A DNA stretch of 64,000 bases, taken from Dyadobacter sp. 3J3 (GTDB lineage Bacteria; Bacteroidota; Bacteroidia; Cytophagales; Spirosomataceae). Below the pieces are notes generated by a model. That model made no database searches. It worked only from the letters and a program-made list of their open reading frames with translations, and had not been told where the DNA came from. Made by a program: the position numbers and the translations under genes. Shown here piece by piece: positions 7,825 to 17,149 of the stretch; the stretch's first letter is position 1; every line of letters starts with the position of its first letter. Location: NCBI RefSeq assembly GCF_009801115.1, contig NZ_VTOL01000005.1:418300-482299 (forward strand). The letters are read 5' to 3'.

Positions 7825-8397
7825 GTGCAGAAAACCGAACCTTTCCTCGACCCTAAACCAGTCAGTTTTTCACAAACGACACTCACAGAATTGATGATTC
7901 CTTCCTATGCCAATTTTGGTGGGAAAATACACGGAGGAATTCTATTATCACTGATTGATAAGGTTGCTTACGCCTGTGCCTCGCGCCACGCTGCTACGTA
8001 TTGTGTGACTGTTTCTGTTGATGGTGTGGATTTTTTGAAACCGGTTGAAGTAGGAGATTTGGTATCTTTAATGGCGTCTGTAAATTATGTAGGAAGAACT
8101 TCGCTGGTTATCGGTATTCGTGTTATTGCGGAAAATGTGCGTAACGGAATACAGCGGCATACCAATACGTCTTATGTGACAATGGTAGCGAAAGGTGAGG
8201 ATGATCTTCCGGCAGTGGTTCCGCCTTTGTTGTTGGAAAGTGAAGAAGATGGACGAAGATTTCTGGAAGCGATGACGCGCAGACAGTTAAGAGAAGAATT
8301 TCGTCACGCTTTTAATAGTGAAAAGGGCAGAATTGATGTCACGGAAAATCTGGATAAACTTGTTGAACAGCGCTGTGTAATCGGCTGGGATTTATAA
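7825..8397 (+). CDS. Acyl-CoA thioesterase, hotdog fold
   Basis: This 190-residue protein starts with GTG at 7825. It carries the hotdog core of the BFIT/YciA-type acyl-CoA thioesterases: ELMIPSYANFGGKIHGGILLSLIDKVAY with the Asn and His-Gly-Gly segment, then a strand with SVDGVDFLKPVEVGD, and TSYVTMVAKGED near the end of the core. Such enzymes hydrolyse acyl-CoA to free acid and CoA in the cytoplasm. An additional ~50-residue tail follows the core. The gene lies 27 bases after the Gfo/Idh gene and is convergent with the HerA gene, with a strong shared hairpin in between. The acyl-chain preference cannot be inferred. Confidence 0.87.
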   Translation: MQKTEPFLDPKPVSFSQTTLTELMIPSYANFGGKIHGGILLSLIDKVAYACASRHAATYCVTVSVDGVDFLKPVEVGDLVSLMASVNYVGRTSLVIGIRVIAENVRNGIQRHTNTSYVTMVAKGEDDLPAVVPPLLLESEEDGRRFLEAMTRRQLREEFRHAFNSEKGRIDVTENLDKLVEQRCVIGWDL

Positions 8398-8402
8398 TAT
8401 TA

Positions 8403-8442
8403 TTTCTACTACCTAAGCAATTAAAAGCTTAGGTAGTAGAAA
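8403..8442. terminator. Bidirectional hairpin terminator
   Basis: A perfect 16-bp inverted repeat (TTTCTACTACCTAAGC at 8403-8418 and its complement at 8427-8442) with an 8-base loop lies between the convergent thioesterase and HerA genes. It starts 6 bases after one stop and ends 11 bases before the other. Confidence 0.8.
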
Positions 8443-8452
8443 CATTTCAATC

Positions 8453-10006
8453 TCAAAATCCAAATATTCCGCCTTTTTTAGTTCTTGTTGTTGACTTGCC
8501 AAACAACATTCCAAATACACCACGGACTACTTCTCTTCCAATTTGTTTTGCCAAAGGCGAAGCCAGCGCTTCTTCAAACATTCCTTTCTCCTGCTTGCCT
8601 CCTCCTTTTGCAATCGTAGCTTCTTCTTTTATTTCTGCTGCCTGTCTTGTTTGTTCTTCTATCCGTTTTGTCAATATTTCGTAAGCACTTTCAGGATCAA
8701 TAGGATCTTTATATTTCAAATAAACATCCGACTGTCGCACATGATTTTCGTAATCCGATTGCGTCATTGGCCCCATGATCGACGTTGGAGGAAGCAAATG
8801 TGTTGCGGCAACTTCGGTGGGAATACCTTTATCATTCAAAACTGTAATCAGTGCCTGGCCGATACCTAAAGTTGTCAATATCTGGTCGATGGAATAAAAA
8901 TCCGAACGCGGATACGTTTTTACAGTTTGTTTTAGTGCATCTGCATCTTGCGGCGTGAAAGCGCGAAGCACGTGCTGAACCCGATTTCCCAATTGTGCCA
9001 AAACAGAAACGGGAATATCCTGCGCCATTTGCGTACAAAAGAAAATACCAACTCCTTTTGACCGGATCAAACGAACAACTTGTTCGATCTGATCCAAAAA
9101 TGCTTTTGGTGCATCTTTAAAAAGTAAATGTGCTTCGTCCAAAAAGAAAACAAGTTTTGGTTTGTCCAAATCGCCTGCTTCGGGCAAAGTTTGATACAAT
9201 TCCGCTAACAAGCTCAACATAAAAGTGGAAAATAATGCGGGTTTGTCCTGAACATCAGAAATGTTCAAAAGACTGATCACGCCTTGTCCGTCAACTTTAT
9301 TGATCAGATCTGATATGTCAAATGATTTTTCTCCAAAAATAGATCCAACACCCTGTTGTTCCAAAGCAACGATTTTACGAAGAATAGTACCAGCCGTCGA
9401 CGAAGAAATCGTGCCGTAATCGGATTTAATTTCAGCTGCACCCGGACCTTCTGAAAGATAACTCAATACTTTTTTCAAGTCGTTAAGGTCAATCATCGGC
9501 AGCTTTTTATCATCAGCATATTTGAAAAGAATAGCCAGTACGCCCGACTGCGTATCATTCAGTTCAAATATTTTTGACAATAAAATAGGGCCGAATTCCA
9601 GAATTGTAGCACGCATTTGTGCACCTTTATTTCCGCTCAGAGAATATAGTTCAACAGGAAAACCCTTGGCTTCAAACGGTGTTCCTAATATTGCAGAACG
9701 TTCTTCAATGGCAGCATTTGATACTCCCGGCTGTGCGATACCGGATAAATCTCCTTTAATATCCGACATAAAAACGGGTACTCCGGCAGCCGAAAGCTGT
9801 TCCGCCAATACCTGAAGAGTGCGTGTTTTTCCTGAGCCGGTTGCTCCTGCTATCAATCCGTGGCGGTTCATCATACGAAGTGGCAAATTTACCTTTGCCT
9901 CTGTGATTATTTCGCCGTCAAGAATAGCCGACCCCAGATGAATCGTTGGTTTATCGGTTTGATAAGATTTCTGGATTGCCGCTACGAATAGGTCTCTTTT
10001 TGACAC
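8453..10006 (-). CDS. HerA-like ATPase (DUF853/YjgR type)
   Basis: This 517-residue protein has the HerA/FtsK-type P-loop GATGSGKT at residues 54-61, a following MSDIKGDLSG motif, and a Walker B in LVFFLDEAHLLF. Near the end is a low-complexity segment (KEEATIAKGGGKQEKG) followed by GREVVRGVFGMLFGKS, as in the YjgR/DUF853 family. HerA proteins are hexameric DNA-pumping ATPases. The YjgR branch is of uncertain function, and no NurA nuclease gene is nearby. The gene is monocistronic, convergent with the thioesterase and divergent from the alpha-E gene. Length agrees with the family (about 500). Confidence 0.9.
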   Translation of the reverse strand: MSKRDLFVAAIQKSYQTDKPTIHLGSAILDGEIITEAKVNLPLRMMNRHGLIAGATGSGKTRTLQVLAEQLSAAGVPVFMSDIKGDLSGIAQPGVSNAAIEERSAILGTPFEAKGFPVELYSLSGNKGAQMRATILEFGPILLSKIFELNDTQSGVLAILFKYADDKKLPMIDLNDLKKVLSYLSEGPGAAEIKSDYGTISSSTAGTILRKIVALEQQGVGSIFGEKSFDISDLINKVDGQGVISLLNISDVQDKPALFSTFMLSLLAELYQTLPEAGDLDKPKLVFFLDEAHLLFKDAPKAFLDQIEQVVRLIRSKGVGIFFCTQMAQDIPVSVLAQLGNRVQHVLRAFTPQDADALKQTVKTYPRSDFYSIDQILTTLGIGQALITVLNDKGIPTEVAATHLLPPTSIMGPMTQSDYENHVRQSDVYLKYKDPIDPESAYEILTKRIEEQTRQAAEIKEEATIAKGGGKQEKGMFEEALASPLAKQIGREVVRGVFGMLFGKSTTRTKKGGIFGF

Positions 10007-10228
10007 TTGTGTATAGAGTTATTGTTAATAATGGTCTAATTTACTAAAATTATATATTTTGTGATGATTTCAAGCCTCGAAAGGAATATTGGAAGTGAAA
10101 TAATACTCTTTGAAGATCTTATATTATTTTTCGTAGTAGTTTGGTTTTGCGAAATATTATTAGGTATTTTGGTATCAACACTATGATATTATTCTGAAAT
10201 AATTTATTAAATACAATTCTTGCCGCTT

Positions 10229-11245
10229 ATGCTTAGTCGAGTTGCTAATTCAATCTATTGGATGAATCGTTATATGGAACGGGTTGAAAATTATTCCCGT
10301 TTTGTCGGAGTTAATTTTAACCTTGCACTTGACTTGCCGCCAGATGTGGATGAACAGTGGGAGCCGCTTCTTATTGCCACAGCGGATCATTTTCTGTTTC
10401 ATAAATATTATGACAAACCGACCAAGGAGGATGTTATCCACTTTATGACGTTTGATAAACGCAATCCTAACTCGATTGTGAGTTGTTTATATGAGGCACG
10501 TGAAAATGCTCGTACGATACGTGAAACTATTTCGAAGGAAATGTGGGAAAGTATCAATGCATTTTATCTGACGATTCGCGGAACTTCTCCTGATGATTTT
10601 CGGAATATGGATCATATGCAGTCTTTTTTTACCGATATCCGCAAAAATTGCCAGCTTTTTCATGGTGTCGTAGATGCGTCGATCACCCGGAACGAGGCGT
10701 GGCATTTTGGCCGCCTGGGTCGTCATATTGAACGTGCTGATAAATGTTCGAGATTTCTTGATGTAAAATATTTTACGCTTTTACAGGATACGGGTACCTC
10801 CGGATCTACACTTGATTTAATGTTGTGGACGGCGGTTTTGAAATCCGTAAGTGCTTATAACATGTATCGCCAGACACACCGTGCGCTGACGCCTATGAAT
10901 ATTGTAGCGTTTTTGATTCTGGATAAATTATTTCCACGTTCTATCGCTTATTGTGTGCGCCAGGCAGAACTCTCTTTGTATGCTATTGGAGGATCAATTC
11001 CCGAACGCGGACATAATAACCCTGCCGAAAGAGCATTAAGCAAGCTGCGCAGCGAGCTGGAATTCACAGAGGTTGAAGATGTCTTTAAGATCGGTCTTCA
11101 TAAATATCTTGATCTTTTTCAAACCAATAATAACGAAGTTGACAGTGCAATCTTCGATTTGTACTTTGGGCTTGAATCGGAAAAATCACAAATGCAGTCG
11201 ATGGGACAAACTTCCGGACACATTAAAAGCCAATGGATGAACTGA
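10229..11245 (+). CDS. Alpha-E domain protein (DUF403)
   Basis: This all-helical protein of 338 residues starts MLSRVANSIYWMNRYMERVENYSRF, the diagnostic N terminus of alpha-E proteins. It also has HFGRLGRHIERADKCSRFLD in the middle, matching the repeated R-x-x-ERA pattern. I place the start at the ATG at 10229; a TTG three codons upstream is less likely. Alpha-E genes normally sit with a circularly permuted ATP-grasp gene and a transglutaminase-like gene, a set predicted to make or modify a peptide. Here the transglutaminase gene follows after 73 bases, but no ATP-grasp gene is present in the window. Biochemical function is unknown. Confidence 0.9.
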   Translation: MLSRVANSIYWMNRYMERVENYSRFVGVNFNLALDLPPDVDEQWEPLLIATADHFLFHKYYDKPTKEDVIHFMTFDKRNPNSIVSCLYEARENARTIRETISKEMWESINAFYLTIRGTSPDDFRNMDHMQSFFTDIRKNCQLFHGVVDASITRNEAWHFGRLGRHIERADKCSRFLDVKYFTLLQDTGTSGSTLDLMLWTAVLKSVSAYNMYRQTHRALTPMNIVAFLILDKLFPRSIAYCVRQAELSLYAIGGSIPERGHNNPAERALSKLRSELEFTEVEDVFKIGLHKYLDLFQTNNNEVDSAIFDLYFGLESEKSQMQSMGQTSGHIKSQWMN

Positions 11246-11318
11246 ACCAAATGTAGTCTGGCACGGGTTTGATATTTATAAGAAAAACAATATTTCGCTA
11301 AAAACCCGGGAAAATTCT

Positions 11319-12161
11319 ATGAACCTTAAAGTTCGTCATTCACTTGACTATAGTTACGATTTTCCTGTTGAGCTGGATTCGCATACTTTGTATCTGTATC
11401 CCAGGGCCTATCCGCATCAGCGGGTACTTCAGTATTCGCTGGTGATAGATCCTTCGCCTTCTAATATTGTTAAAAATGTAGATGCCGAAGGAAATGTAGA
11501 ACAAGTTGTTCACTTTTTTAATGGGAAGGTAACGAGTTTGAAAGTATTTGCCGAAATGACGGTATGCTCGGATCCGGTTAATGTTTTTGATTTTGTACTT
11601 TTTCCTTTTATCACAAAAAACATACCTTTTTTGTATGATAACAGGATTTATAAATATCTGATCCCATATCTGAGTCGCAGTGAGGCAACGACTTACGTTG
11701 AACAGTTTGCAAGAAAAATTGCAGCAGAGGTTAATTGGGGAACGGTTCCGTTTTTGGTTGAACTAAGCAAATACATTTCAGAAAATTTTTCTTATCAAAA
11801 CAGGGAGTTTGGAGTTGCGTATCCTCCTGATGACACACTTCGTGATAGAACTGGGTCATGCCGGGATTATTCCCGGCTTTTCATTGCTGCATGCAGAAGT
11901 TTGGGTATTGCGGCCAGATTTGTGAGCGGATATTTATATGGAAATCCTATGCAGGCGCATGAATTGCACGCATGGGTGGAAGTTTATTTGCCAGGGGCAG
12001 GTTGGCGCGGATTTGATCCGACAGAAGGAAAGGTGATTGCTAATAACCACATAAGTTTAGGCGCATCCGCAGACTTTGACCAGTTGGCGCCGGTTATGGG
12101 ATTTTTCCGAGGCTCTGCCCGGTCCTCTCTGGAGACACATGTGGACATTGAAGTTGTTTAA
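11319..12161 (+). CDS. Transglutaminase-like cysteine protease family protein
   Basis: This 280-residue protein has an N-terminal beta-rich region (about 1-125) and a transglutaminase-core domain with a complete catalytic triad: Cys181 in TGSCRDYSRL, His217 in HELHAWVEVYLP, and Asp233 in GFDPTEG. Proteins of this type are predicted peptidases or amide transferases, not true crosslinking enzymes. It is paired with the alpha-E gene in the usual order. No signal peptide is seen, so it should be cytoplasmic. A second N-terminal region of the same family is cut by the left edge of the window. Confidence 0.9.
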   Translation: MNLKVRHSLDYSYDFPVELDSHTLYLYPRAYPHQRVLQYSLVIDPSPSNIVKNVDAEGNVEQVVHFFNGKVTSLKVFAEMTVCSDPVNVFDFVLFPFITKNIPFLYDNRIYKYLIPYLSRSEATTYVEQFARKIAAEVNWGTVPFLVELSKYISENFSYQNREFGVAYPPDDTLRDRTGSCRDYSRLFIAACRSLGIAARFVSGYLYGNPMQAHELHAWVEVYLPGAGWRGFDPTEGKVIANNHISLGASADFDQLAPVMGFFRGSARSSLETHVDIEVV

Positions 12162-12231
12162 ATTACAGGAACCAATTACTCAATTATAGGATTGTTTTAG
12201 TAAATTATCCGATAGACCGCGGGAAATTTGT

Positions 12232-12239
12232 TATTTTTG
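12232..12239 (+). promoter_or_regulatory. Putative -7 box upstream of glmM
   Basis: TATTTTTG matches the Bacteroidota -7 consensus TAnnTTTG and lies 29 bases before the GTG start. No TTG was found at the ideal upstream distance, so support is partial. Confidence 0.4.
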
Positions 12240-12268
12240 TATCGTAACAAACAGAGGAAAACCAGATC

Positions 12269-13675
12269 GTGACGTTAATAAAATCTATATCAGGAATCAG
12301 AGGGATAATAGGAGGGAAATCCGGAGAGGCACTGACTCCAGTTGATGTCGTTAAATTTGCAGCAGCTTATGGCACCTGGTTGAGGAGAACAAATCCACAA
12401 AATTTAAAAGTAGTTATTGGAAGGGACGCCAGGATTTCGGGTGAAATGGTAAGTCGTTTGGTAGCGGGTACTTTGCAAGGAGTTGGCCTTAATGTTATCG
12501 ATTTAGGGCTCTCCACCACACCAACGGTGGAAATTGCTGTTACAGCGGAAGAGGCTGCAGGCGGTATTATACTTACTGCAAGCCACAATCCAATTCAGTG
12601 GAATGCACTAAAACTGCTAAACCATGACGGCGAATTTATTTCAGAAGCCGAGGGGACTGAGATTCTGAGAATTGCTGATGAAGAAGATTTTCTTTTTCCA
12701 GATGTGAAAAAACTTGGAAGTTATCGTACCGACGATACCTACCTTCAAAAACATATTGATCATGTTTTGGCATTATCGCTTGTCGATGTGGAAGCGATCA
12801 AAAATGCAAATTTTAAAATTGTTGTCGATGCCGTGAATTCAACAGGAGGAATTGTGGTTCCGATGTTGCTTGAAGCATTAGGTGTTGAAACAAAAAATAT
12901 CAAAAAGTTACACTGTGAACCAACAGGGAACTTTGCCCATAATCCAGAGCCACTTCCTGAACATTTACGTGATATTAGTAAAGAACTCAAAGACGGAGCA
13001 TTTAATCTGGGAATTGTTGTTGATCCGGATGTAGATCGTTTAGCATTAATCTGTGAAGATGGTTCTCCGTTTGGAGAGGAATATACCTTAGTAGCGGTTG
13101 CGGATTACGTTCTTAAAAATACGCCGGGCAATACTGTATCCAACTTGTCGTCTACGGCAGCTTTAAAAGATATAACACTGAAAGCGGGAGGTGAGTATTT
13201 TGCTTCCGCGGTGGGTGAAGTAAATGTGGTAACCACAATGAAAGCAAATAATGCAGTCATTGGAGGTGAAGGAAATGGTGGGGTTATTTATCCTGAAAGT
13301 CATTATGGAAGGGATGCGTTGGTTGGAATAGCATTATTTTTAACCCACTTGGCCAAATTTGGGAAAACTGCTTCTGTTCTTCGTAAGTCCTATCCAAGTT
13401 ATTATATTTCAAAAAATAAGATAGAATTGACATCGGATATCAATGTTGATAATATACTCAGCCGTATTCAATCTAAGTATTCAAAACAGCCATTGAGCAC
13501 GATTGATGGTGTGAGAATTGAATTTAACCGGGAATGGGTTCATTTGCGTAAATCAAATACAGAACCGATTATCAGGATTTATTCAGAATCAGAAACGTTG
13601 ACAACGGCTGTAAATCTGGCAAATAAAATTATTTCCGATATCAAGGAAATTATATCAGAACCGAAGAATAAATAA
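12269..13675 (+). CDS. glmM: Phosphoglucosamine mutase
   Basis: This alpha-D-phosphohexomutase of 468 residues begins at GTG. The active-site phosphoserine is Ser105 in TASHNPIQWNALKLL. The metal-binding loop is DPDVDRLAL, the sugar-binding loop is GEGNGGVIYPESHYGRDA, and the phosphate-binding site near the C terminus is RKSNTEPIIRIYSES. It converts glucosamine-6-phosphate to glucosamine-1-phosphate for UDP-GlcNAc and cell-wall synthesis. In Bacteroidota the same family may also act on other hexose phosphates, so specificity is inferred. Its TAA stop overlaps the ATG of the following cysteine desulfurase gene by one base, so the two are translationally coupled. Confidence 0.9.
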   Translation: MTLIKSISGIRGIIGGKSGEALTPVDVVKFAAAYGTWLRRTNPQNLKVVIGRDARISGEMVSRLVAGTLQGVGLNVIDLGLSTTPTVEIAVTAEEAAGGIILTASHNPIQWNALKLLNHDGEFISEAEGTEILRIADEEDFLFPDVKKLGSYRTDDTYLQKHIDHVLALSLVDVEAIKNANFKIVVDAVNSTGGIVVPMLLEALGVETKNIKKLHCEPTGNFAHNPEPLPEHLRDISKELKDGAFNLGIVVDPDVDRLALICEDGSPFGEEYTLVAVADYVLKNTPGNTVSNLSSTAALKDITLKAGGEYFASAVGEVNVVTTMKANNAVIGGEGNGGVIYPESHYGRDALVGIALFLTHLAKFGKTASVLRKSYPSYYISKNKIELTSDINVDNILSRIQSKYSKQPLSTIDGVRIEFNREWVHLRKSNTEPIIRIYSESETLTTAVNLANKIISDIKEIISEPKNK

Positions 13676-14823
13676 TGAAAGCCTATTTTGATAACGCTGC
13701 CACGACCCGTTTGGATCAGGAAGTATTGGAAACCATGTTGCCTCTGATGACAGAGACTTTTGGTAATCCTTCTTCAATCCATTCCTATGGCCGTGCAGTT
13801 CGTTCTGCTGTGGAAAGAGCGAGAAAAAGTGTAGCAGGGATATTAAATGCAGCGCCTGCGGAAATATTTTTTACTTCGGGAGGTACTGAGGCAGATAATA
13901 CTGCCATTCGTTCGAGTATTGAAACGTATGGCCTTAAACATGCAATAACGTCAAAAATTGAGCATCATGCGGTACTTCATACTTTGGAGCATCTGGCAAA
14001 AACTGGTGTTATTGAATTGAGTTTTGTGAATTTAAATGAAAAAGGCGAAGTAGATCTTGCTCATTTGGAAACGCTTTTACAAACACATTCCCGTTCACTT
14101 GTTTCCTTAATGCATGGAAATAACGAGATTGGAAATTTATTGGATCTGGATGCAGTTGGTGATCTGTGTAAACATTATGATGCAATCTTTCATAGTGACA
14201 CGGTTCAGACGATGGGTCATTACAAACATGATTTGCAGCAGTTGAAAACCAATTTCATTGTTGGTTCGGCACATAAATTCCACGGTCCGAAAGGCATTGG
14301 ATTTTTATATGTTCAGCCTGGAACAAAAGTTTTTCCTTTTGTTCACGGCGGCGCGCAGGAGCGTAATATGCGTGGAGGAACTGAAAACGTATACGGAATT
14401 GTAGGTTTGGCGAAAGCATTGGAAATCGCTTACCGTGATATGGATCAGCACCATACCCTTATTGAAAATCTGAAAACGAGGATGATCCATAAGCTCAATG
14501 AAAATATTGAAGGTGTTTCTTTCAATGGAAATTCAGCATTACTTGATGAAAGTTTATATACTGTTTTAAGTGTAAGTTTGCCTCCATCGGGATTAAATGA
14601 TATGTTGCTTTTCAACATGGATATCGCCGGCGTAGCGGTTTCAGGAGGAAGCGCCTGTGCAAGCGGAACTGATGTTGGATCTCATGTTTTGACAGAAATT
14701 CAGATAAATCCAGACCGAGCAAATGTTCGTTTTTCCTTTGGGAAATATAATACAGCCGAAGAAGTTGATTTTGCAGTAGATATCTTAGCAGAACTTTACC
14801 GGAAAGAATCGGTAATGCTATAA
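13675..14823 (+). CDS. Cysteine desulfurase (NifS/IscS family)
   Basis: This PLP-dependent class V aminotransferase has 382 residues. It opens with YFDNAATTRLDQEV, has GTEADNTAIRSS for cofactor contact, HSDTVQTMGH, the PLP lysine in GSAHKFHGPKGIGF, and the catalytic cysteine in SGGSACASGTDVGSHVL near residue 325. It moves sulfur from cysteine to itself as a persulfide for Fe-S cluster or tRNA thiolation. The loop around the cysteine is of the NifS/IscS type, not the SufS type. It overlaps glmM by one base and is followed by a strong terminator. No IscU or SUF gene is adjacent. Confidence 0.92.
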   Translation: MKAYFDNAATTRLDQEVLETMLPLMTETFGNPSSIHSYGRAVRSAVERARKSVAGILNAAPAEIFFTSGGTEADNTAIRSSIETYGLKHAITSKIEHHAVLHTLEHLAKTGVIELSFVNLNEKGEVDLAHLETLLQTHSRSLVSLMHGNNEIGNLLDLDAVGDLCKHYDAIFHSDTVQTMGHYKHDLQQLKTNFIVGSAHKFHGPKGIGFLYVQPGTKVFPFVHGGAQERNMRGGTENVYGIVGLAKALEIAYRDMDQHHTLIENLKTRMIHKLNENIEGVSFNGNSALLDESLYTVLSVSLPPSGLNDMLLFNMDIAGVAVSGGSACASGTDVGSHVLTEIQINPDRANVRFSFGKYNTAEEVDFAVDILAELYRKESVML

Positions 14824-14834
14824 TAAGAGATATC

Positions 14835-14896
14835 GAATCCTTTAAACAAAAAAGCAGTCAACCGTAAATTGACTGCTTTTTTGTTTAAAGGGATTC
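14835..14896. terminator. Bidirectional intrinsic terminator
   Basis: A near-perfect long inverted repeat (left arm 14835-14861, right arm 14869-14896) has the core AAAAAAGCAGTCAA / TTGACTGCTTTTTT and a 7-base loop. It gives a T-run on either strand, ending the glmM-desulfurase unit and possibly hemH from the other side. Confidence 0.88.
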
Positions 14897-14936
14897 AAGA
14901 AAATTGCACATTTGAAATTATGAGAGTTACCAAACC

Positions 14937-14990
14937 AATCCTGACAACCCCTGACAAAAAATGACAATTTCCTGACCATAACATGACCAG
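14937..14990. repeat. One-armed word array (CTGACAA type)
   Basis: About 54 bases made of repeated CCTGACAA/TGACAATT/CCTGACC words, ending 4 bases from the hemH stop codon. The same words form a large inverted array at 34584-34740. Confidence 0.65.
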
Positions 14991-14994
14991 AAAA

Positions 14995-16056
14995 TTAAGC
15001 CTTCTTAACCATATCTTCCAAAGCCTCAATCCAGATATCACTGTCATTCAGACTTTCCACCAATTGCCAGTGTTCACCGCCTTCTTTTTCAAATATCTCT
15101 TTGTATTCTTCTCCAACCTCGATAGTCGTTTCCAGGCAGTCGGATACAAAAGCTGGGGAAAATGCCAGTACGCTTTTCACTCCTTTTTTTACAAGCTCGG
15201 GAATTAATTCATCTGTGTAAGGTTTAATCCACGGCGTTTTTCCAAGTCTTGACTGGAAAGCAACCGTATATTTTCCTTCTGGAATTCCCATGCCTTTTAC
15301 AAAAAGTCGTGTTGTTTCGTAACATTGAGCACGATAACAATGTTGGTTTTTTTCGTTTAACGTATCGCAGCAAGTACCAAACTGACAATAATTAGCAACG
15401 TCACCTTTTGTGATTTGTCTTTCGGGAATACCGTGATAACTAAAAACAAAATGGTCATAGTCGCGTTGAGCCATGTATTTTTTGCCAAGAGTTACAAAGC
15501 CTTCAACAAATTTCGGATGATCCAAAAACCGGTTGATAAACTTTATTTCTGGTAAAACTTCCCAGTCTTTCACCACTTCCATTACTTTTTTGTAAACAGA
15601 ACCGGTAGAAGCAGAAGCATATTGAGGGAAAAATGGAATAACGATGATTTCGGAAAGACATAATTTTCTAAGTTCCTTCAATCCATTTTCAATACTTGGA
15701 CTTTGATAACGCATCGCTAATTTCACCACGAAGTCATCACCCAATACTTTCTGTAATTTTTTTTCAACAGACTCGCCGTAAATTTTTAACGGCGAGCCTT
15801 CCGGTGTCCAGAGCTCACGATAGATCTTAGCAGATTTTGGAGCACGGAAAGGTGCGATAATCAGGTTGATCAATAACCAGCGATTCAGATAGGGTATATC
15901 AATAACGCGTTCGTCCATTAAAAATTCACGTAGATATTTTCTTACGTCAGGAACGGAAGGACTATCCGGTGTGCCCAGGTTTACGATTAAAACCCCTGTT
16001 TTGCCAATCGGTTTTTCTGTATGTAAAGATGGATTTGTCAGCGTTTCGATATTCAT
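14995..16056 (-). CDS. hemH: Ferrochelatase
   Basis: This 353-residue protein has the ferrochelatase signature. It begins with GVLIVNLGTPDSPSVPDVRKYL, contains IPFFPQYASASTGS, and has the metal-site histidine in FVFSYHGIPERQI. The C-terminal SPAFVSDCLETTIEVGEEY carries the second conserved acidic cluster. It inserts ferrous iron into protoporphyrin IX (or coproporphyrin III) at the end of heme synthesis. A CxxxxC-like group in QFGTCCDTLNEKNQHCYRAQC resembles the extra Cys pattern of some ferrochelatases. The gene is the last in a minus-strand run after argF' (84-base gap), with no metabolic link to arginine. Confidence 0.95.
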   Translation of the reverse strand: MNIETLTNPSLHTEKPIGKTGVLIVNLGTPDSPSVPDVRKYLREFLMDERVIDIPYLNRWLLINLIIAPFRAPKSAKIYRELWTPEGSPLKIYGESVEKKLQKVLGDDFVVKLAMRYQSPSIENGLKELRKLCLSEIIVIPFFPQYASASTGSVYKKVMEVVKDWEVLPEIKFINRFLDHPKFVEGFVTLGKKYMAQRDYDHFVFSYHGIPERQITKGDVANYCQFGTCCDTLNEKNQHCYRAQCYETTRLFVKGMGIPEGKYTVAFQSRLGKTPWIKPYTDELIPELVKKGVKSVLAFSPAFVSDCLETTIEVGEEYKEIFEKEGGEHWQLVESLNDSDIWIEALEDMVKKA

Positions 16057-16140
16057 TTTAAAAATTAAAATTTATAACGGGATGGGTTATTATTTATATA
16101 ACTAAACCTGCTATCTACAAAGTTCGTCGGGTGAAATGTT

Positions 16141-17094
16141 TTATGCGTTTAAACCAAGCAAAATTTCTTTCAAAACTGCTTGTGCCGACCACTCTCTGTT
16201 TGCAGCTTGCTCTATAACCAGCGAACGCGGACCATCCAATACTTCGTCAGCCACTTTCATATTACGTCTCAATGGCAGGCAGTGCATGAATTTTCCAGTA
16301 TCGGTCAAGGCCATCTTGGCTTCTGTGATCATCCAGGATGGATCTTGTGTTAAAACCTGTCCGTAATGTGTATAAGATGACCAGTTTTTTCCATAAACAA
16401 AATCAGCACCTTCCAAAGCCTTGTCCTGGTCGTAAATGACCTGTCCTTTACCAACAAATTTCGGGTCAAGATCATAGCCTTCCGGATGCGTTATCACCAA
16501 TTCCACGTTCATCGGATTCATCCATTCACAAAAAGAATTTGCCACAGCTTGCGGCAGTGCTTTGAAATGGGGTAGCCAGGTTAAAACCACTTTCGGTCGT
16601 TCTTTTATTCTGAACTCTTCAATCGTGATACAGTCTGCCAAAGATTGCAGCGGATGGCGTGTTGCCGATTCCAGGTTAACAATCGGAACCTCGGCGTACT
16701 TTTTAAATTGCTGAAAAACCATTTCTGCGTAATCCTTATCACGATCTTCCAATTCGGCAAAAGAACGAATGGCGATGATGTTACAATAGCGTCCCATAAT
16801 CGCTGCGGCTTCTTTTACGTGCTCGGCTTTGGTGCCGTTCATGACAACACCTTCTTCCATTTCTAGTCCCCAGCTGTCCTGCCCAACATTCATCACGATC
16901 ACATTCAAACCCAAATTGGTAGCTGCTTTTTGCGTGCTGATACGAGTACGTAAGCTGGAATTAAAGAACATCAAACCGATGGTCTTGTGTTTGCCAAGTG
17001 TTTCGTCAGCAAAAGGATTACGTTTCGCTTCAATACCACTGGTGATGAGGTGATTAAGATCTGATACGTCTGCAAAGGAAAGAAAATGTTTCAT
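16141..17094 (-). CDS. argF': N-acylornithine carbamoyltransferase (Bacteroidota type)
   Basis: This 317-residue carbamoyltransferase has the carbamoyl-phosphate motif FFNSSLRTRISTQKAA, the middle motif LESATRHPLQSLADC and the C-terminal MHCLPLRRNMKVADEVLDGP. In Bacteroides fragilis the homologous enzyme carbamoylates N-succinylornithine; the Xanthomonas relative uses N-acetylornithine. Which one applies here cannot be settled by eye. I chose the ATG at 17094 (MKHFLSFADV). An upstream extension of the frame only translates the CGCAATGG repeats. Within the arginine run it follows argD, separated from it by the broken GxxExxY gene. Confidence 0.9.
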   Translation of the reverse strand: MKHFLSFADVSDLNHLITSGIEAKRNPFADETLGKHKTIGLMFFNSSLRTRISTQKAATNLGLNVIVMNVGQDSWGLEMEEGVVMNGTKAEHVKEAAAIMGRYCNIIAIRSFAELEDRDKDYAEMVFQQFKKYAEVPIVNLESATRHPLQSLADCITIEEFRIKERPKVVLTWLPHFKALPQAVANSFCEWMNPMNVELVITHPEGYDLDPKFVGKGQVIYDQDKALEGADFVYGKNWSSYTHYGQVLTQDPSWMITEAKMALTDTGKFMHCLPLRRNMKVADEVLDGPRSLVIEQAANREWSAQAVLKEILLGLNA

Positions 17095-17100
17095 TAATAT

Positions 17101-17146
17101 TGTATTTAACCGCAATGGACGCAATGGTTTTCGCAATGGACGCAAT
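17101..17146. repeat. CGCAATGG word array, argF' side
   Basis: The segment contains AACCGCAATGGACGCAATGG, then TTTTCGCAATGGACGCAAT, just upstream of argF' and directly after the end of the broken GxxExxY frame (stop at 17150). The same words, in the opposite orientation, make up the start region of the GxxExxY gene and its duplicated copies at 17484-17777. The gene is thus bracketed by related inverted repeats. Confidence 0.75.
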
Positions 17147-17149
17147 CAA

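Noticed and set aside
17095..17145. N-terminal extension of argF' (17 extra residues)
   Set aside because: It consists of translated CGCAATGG repeats (RPLRKPLRPLR); the family start fits the ATG at 17094.
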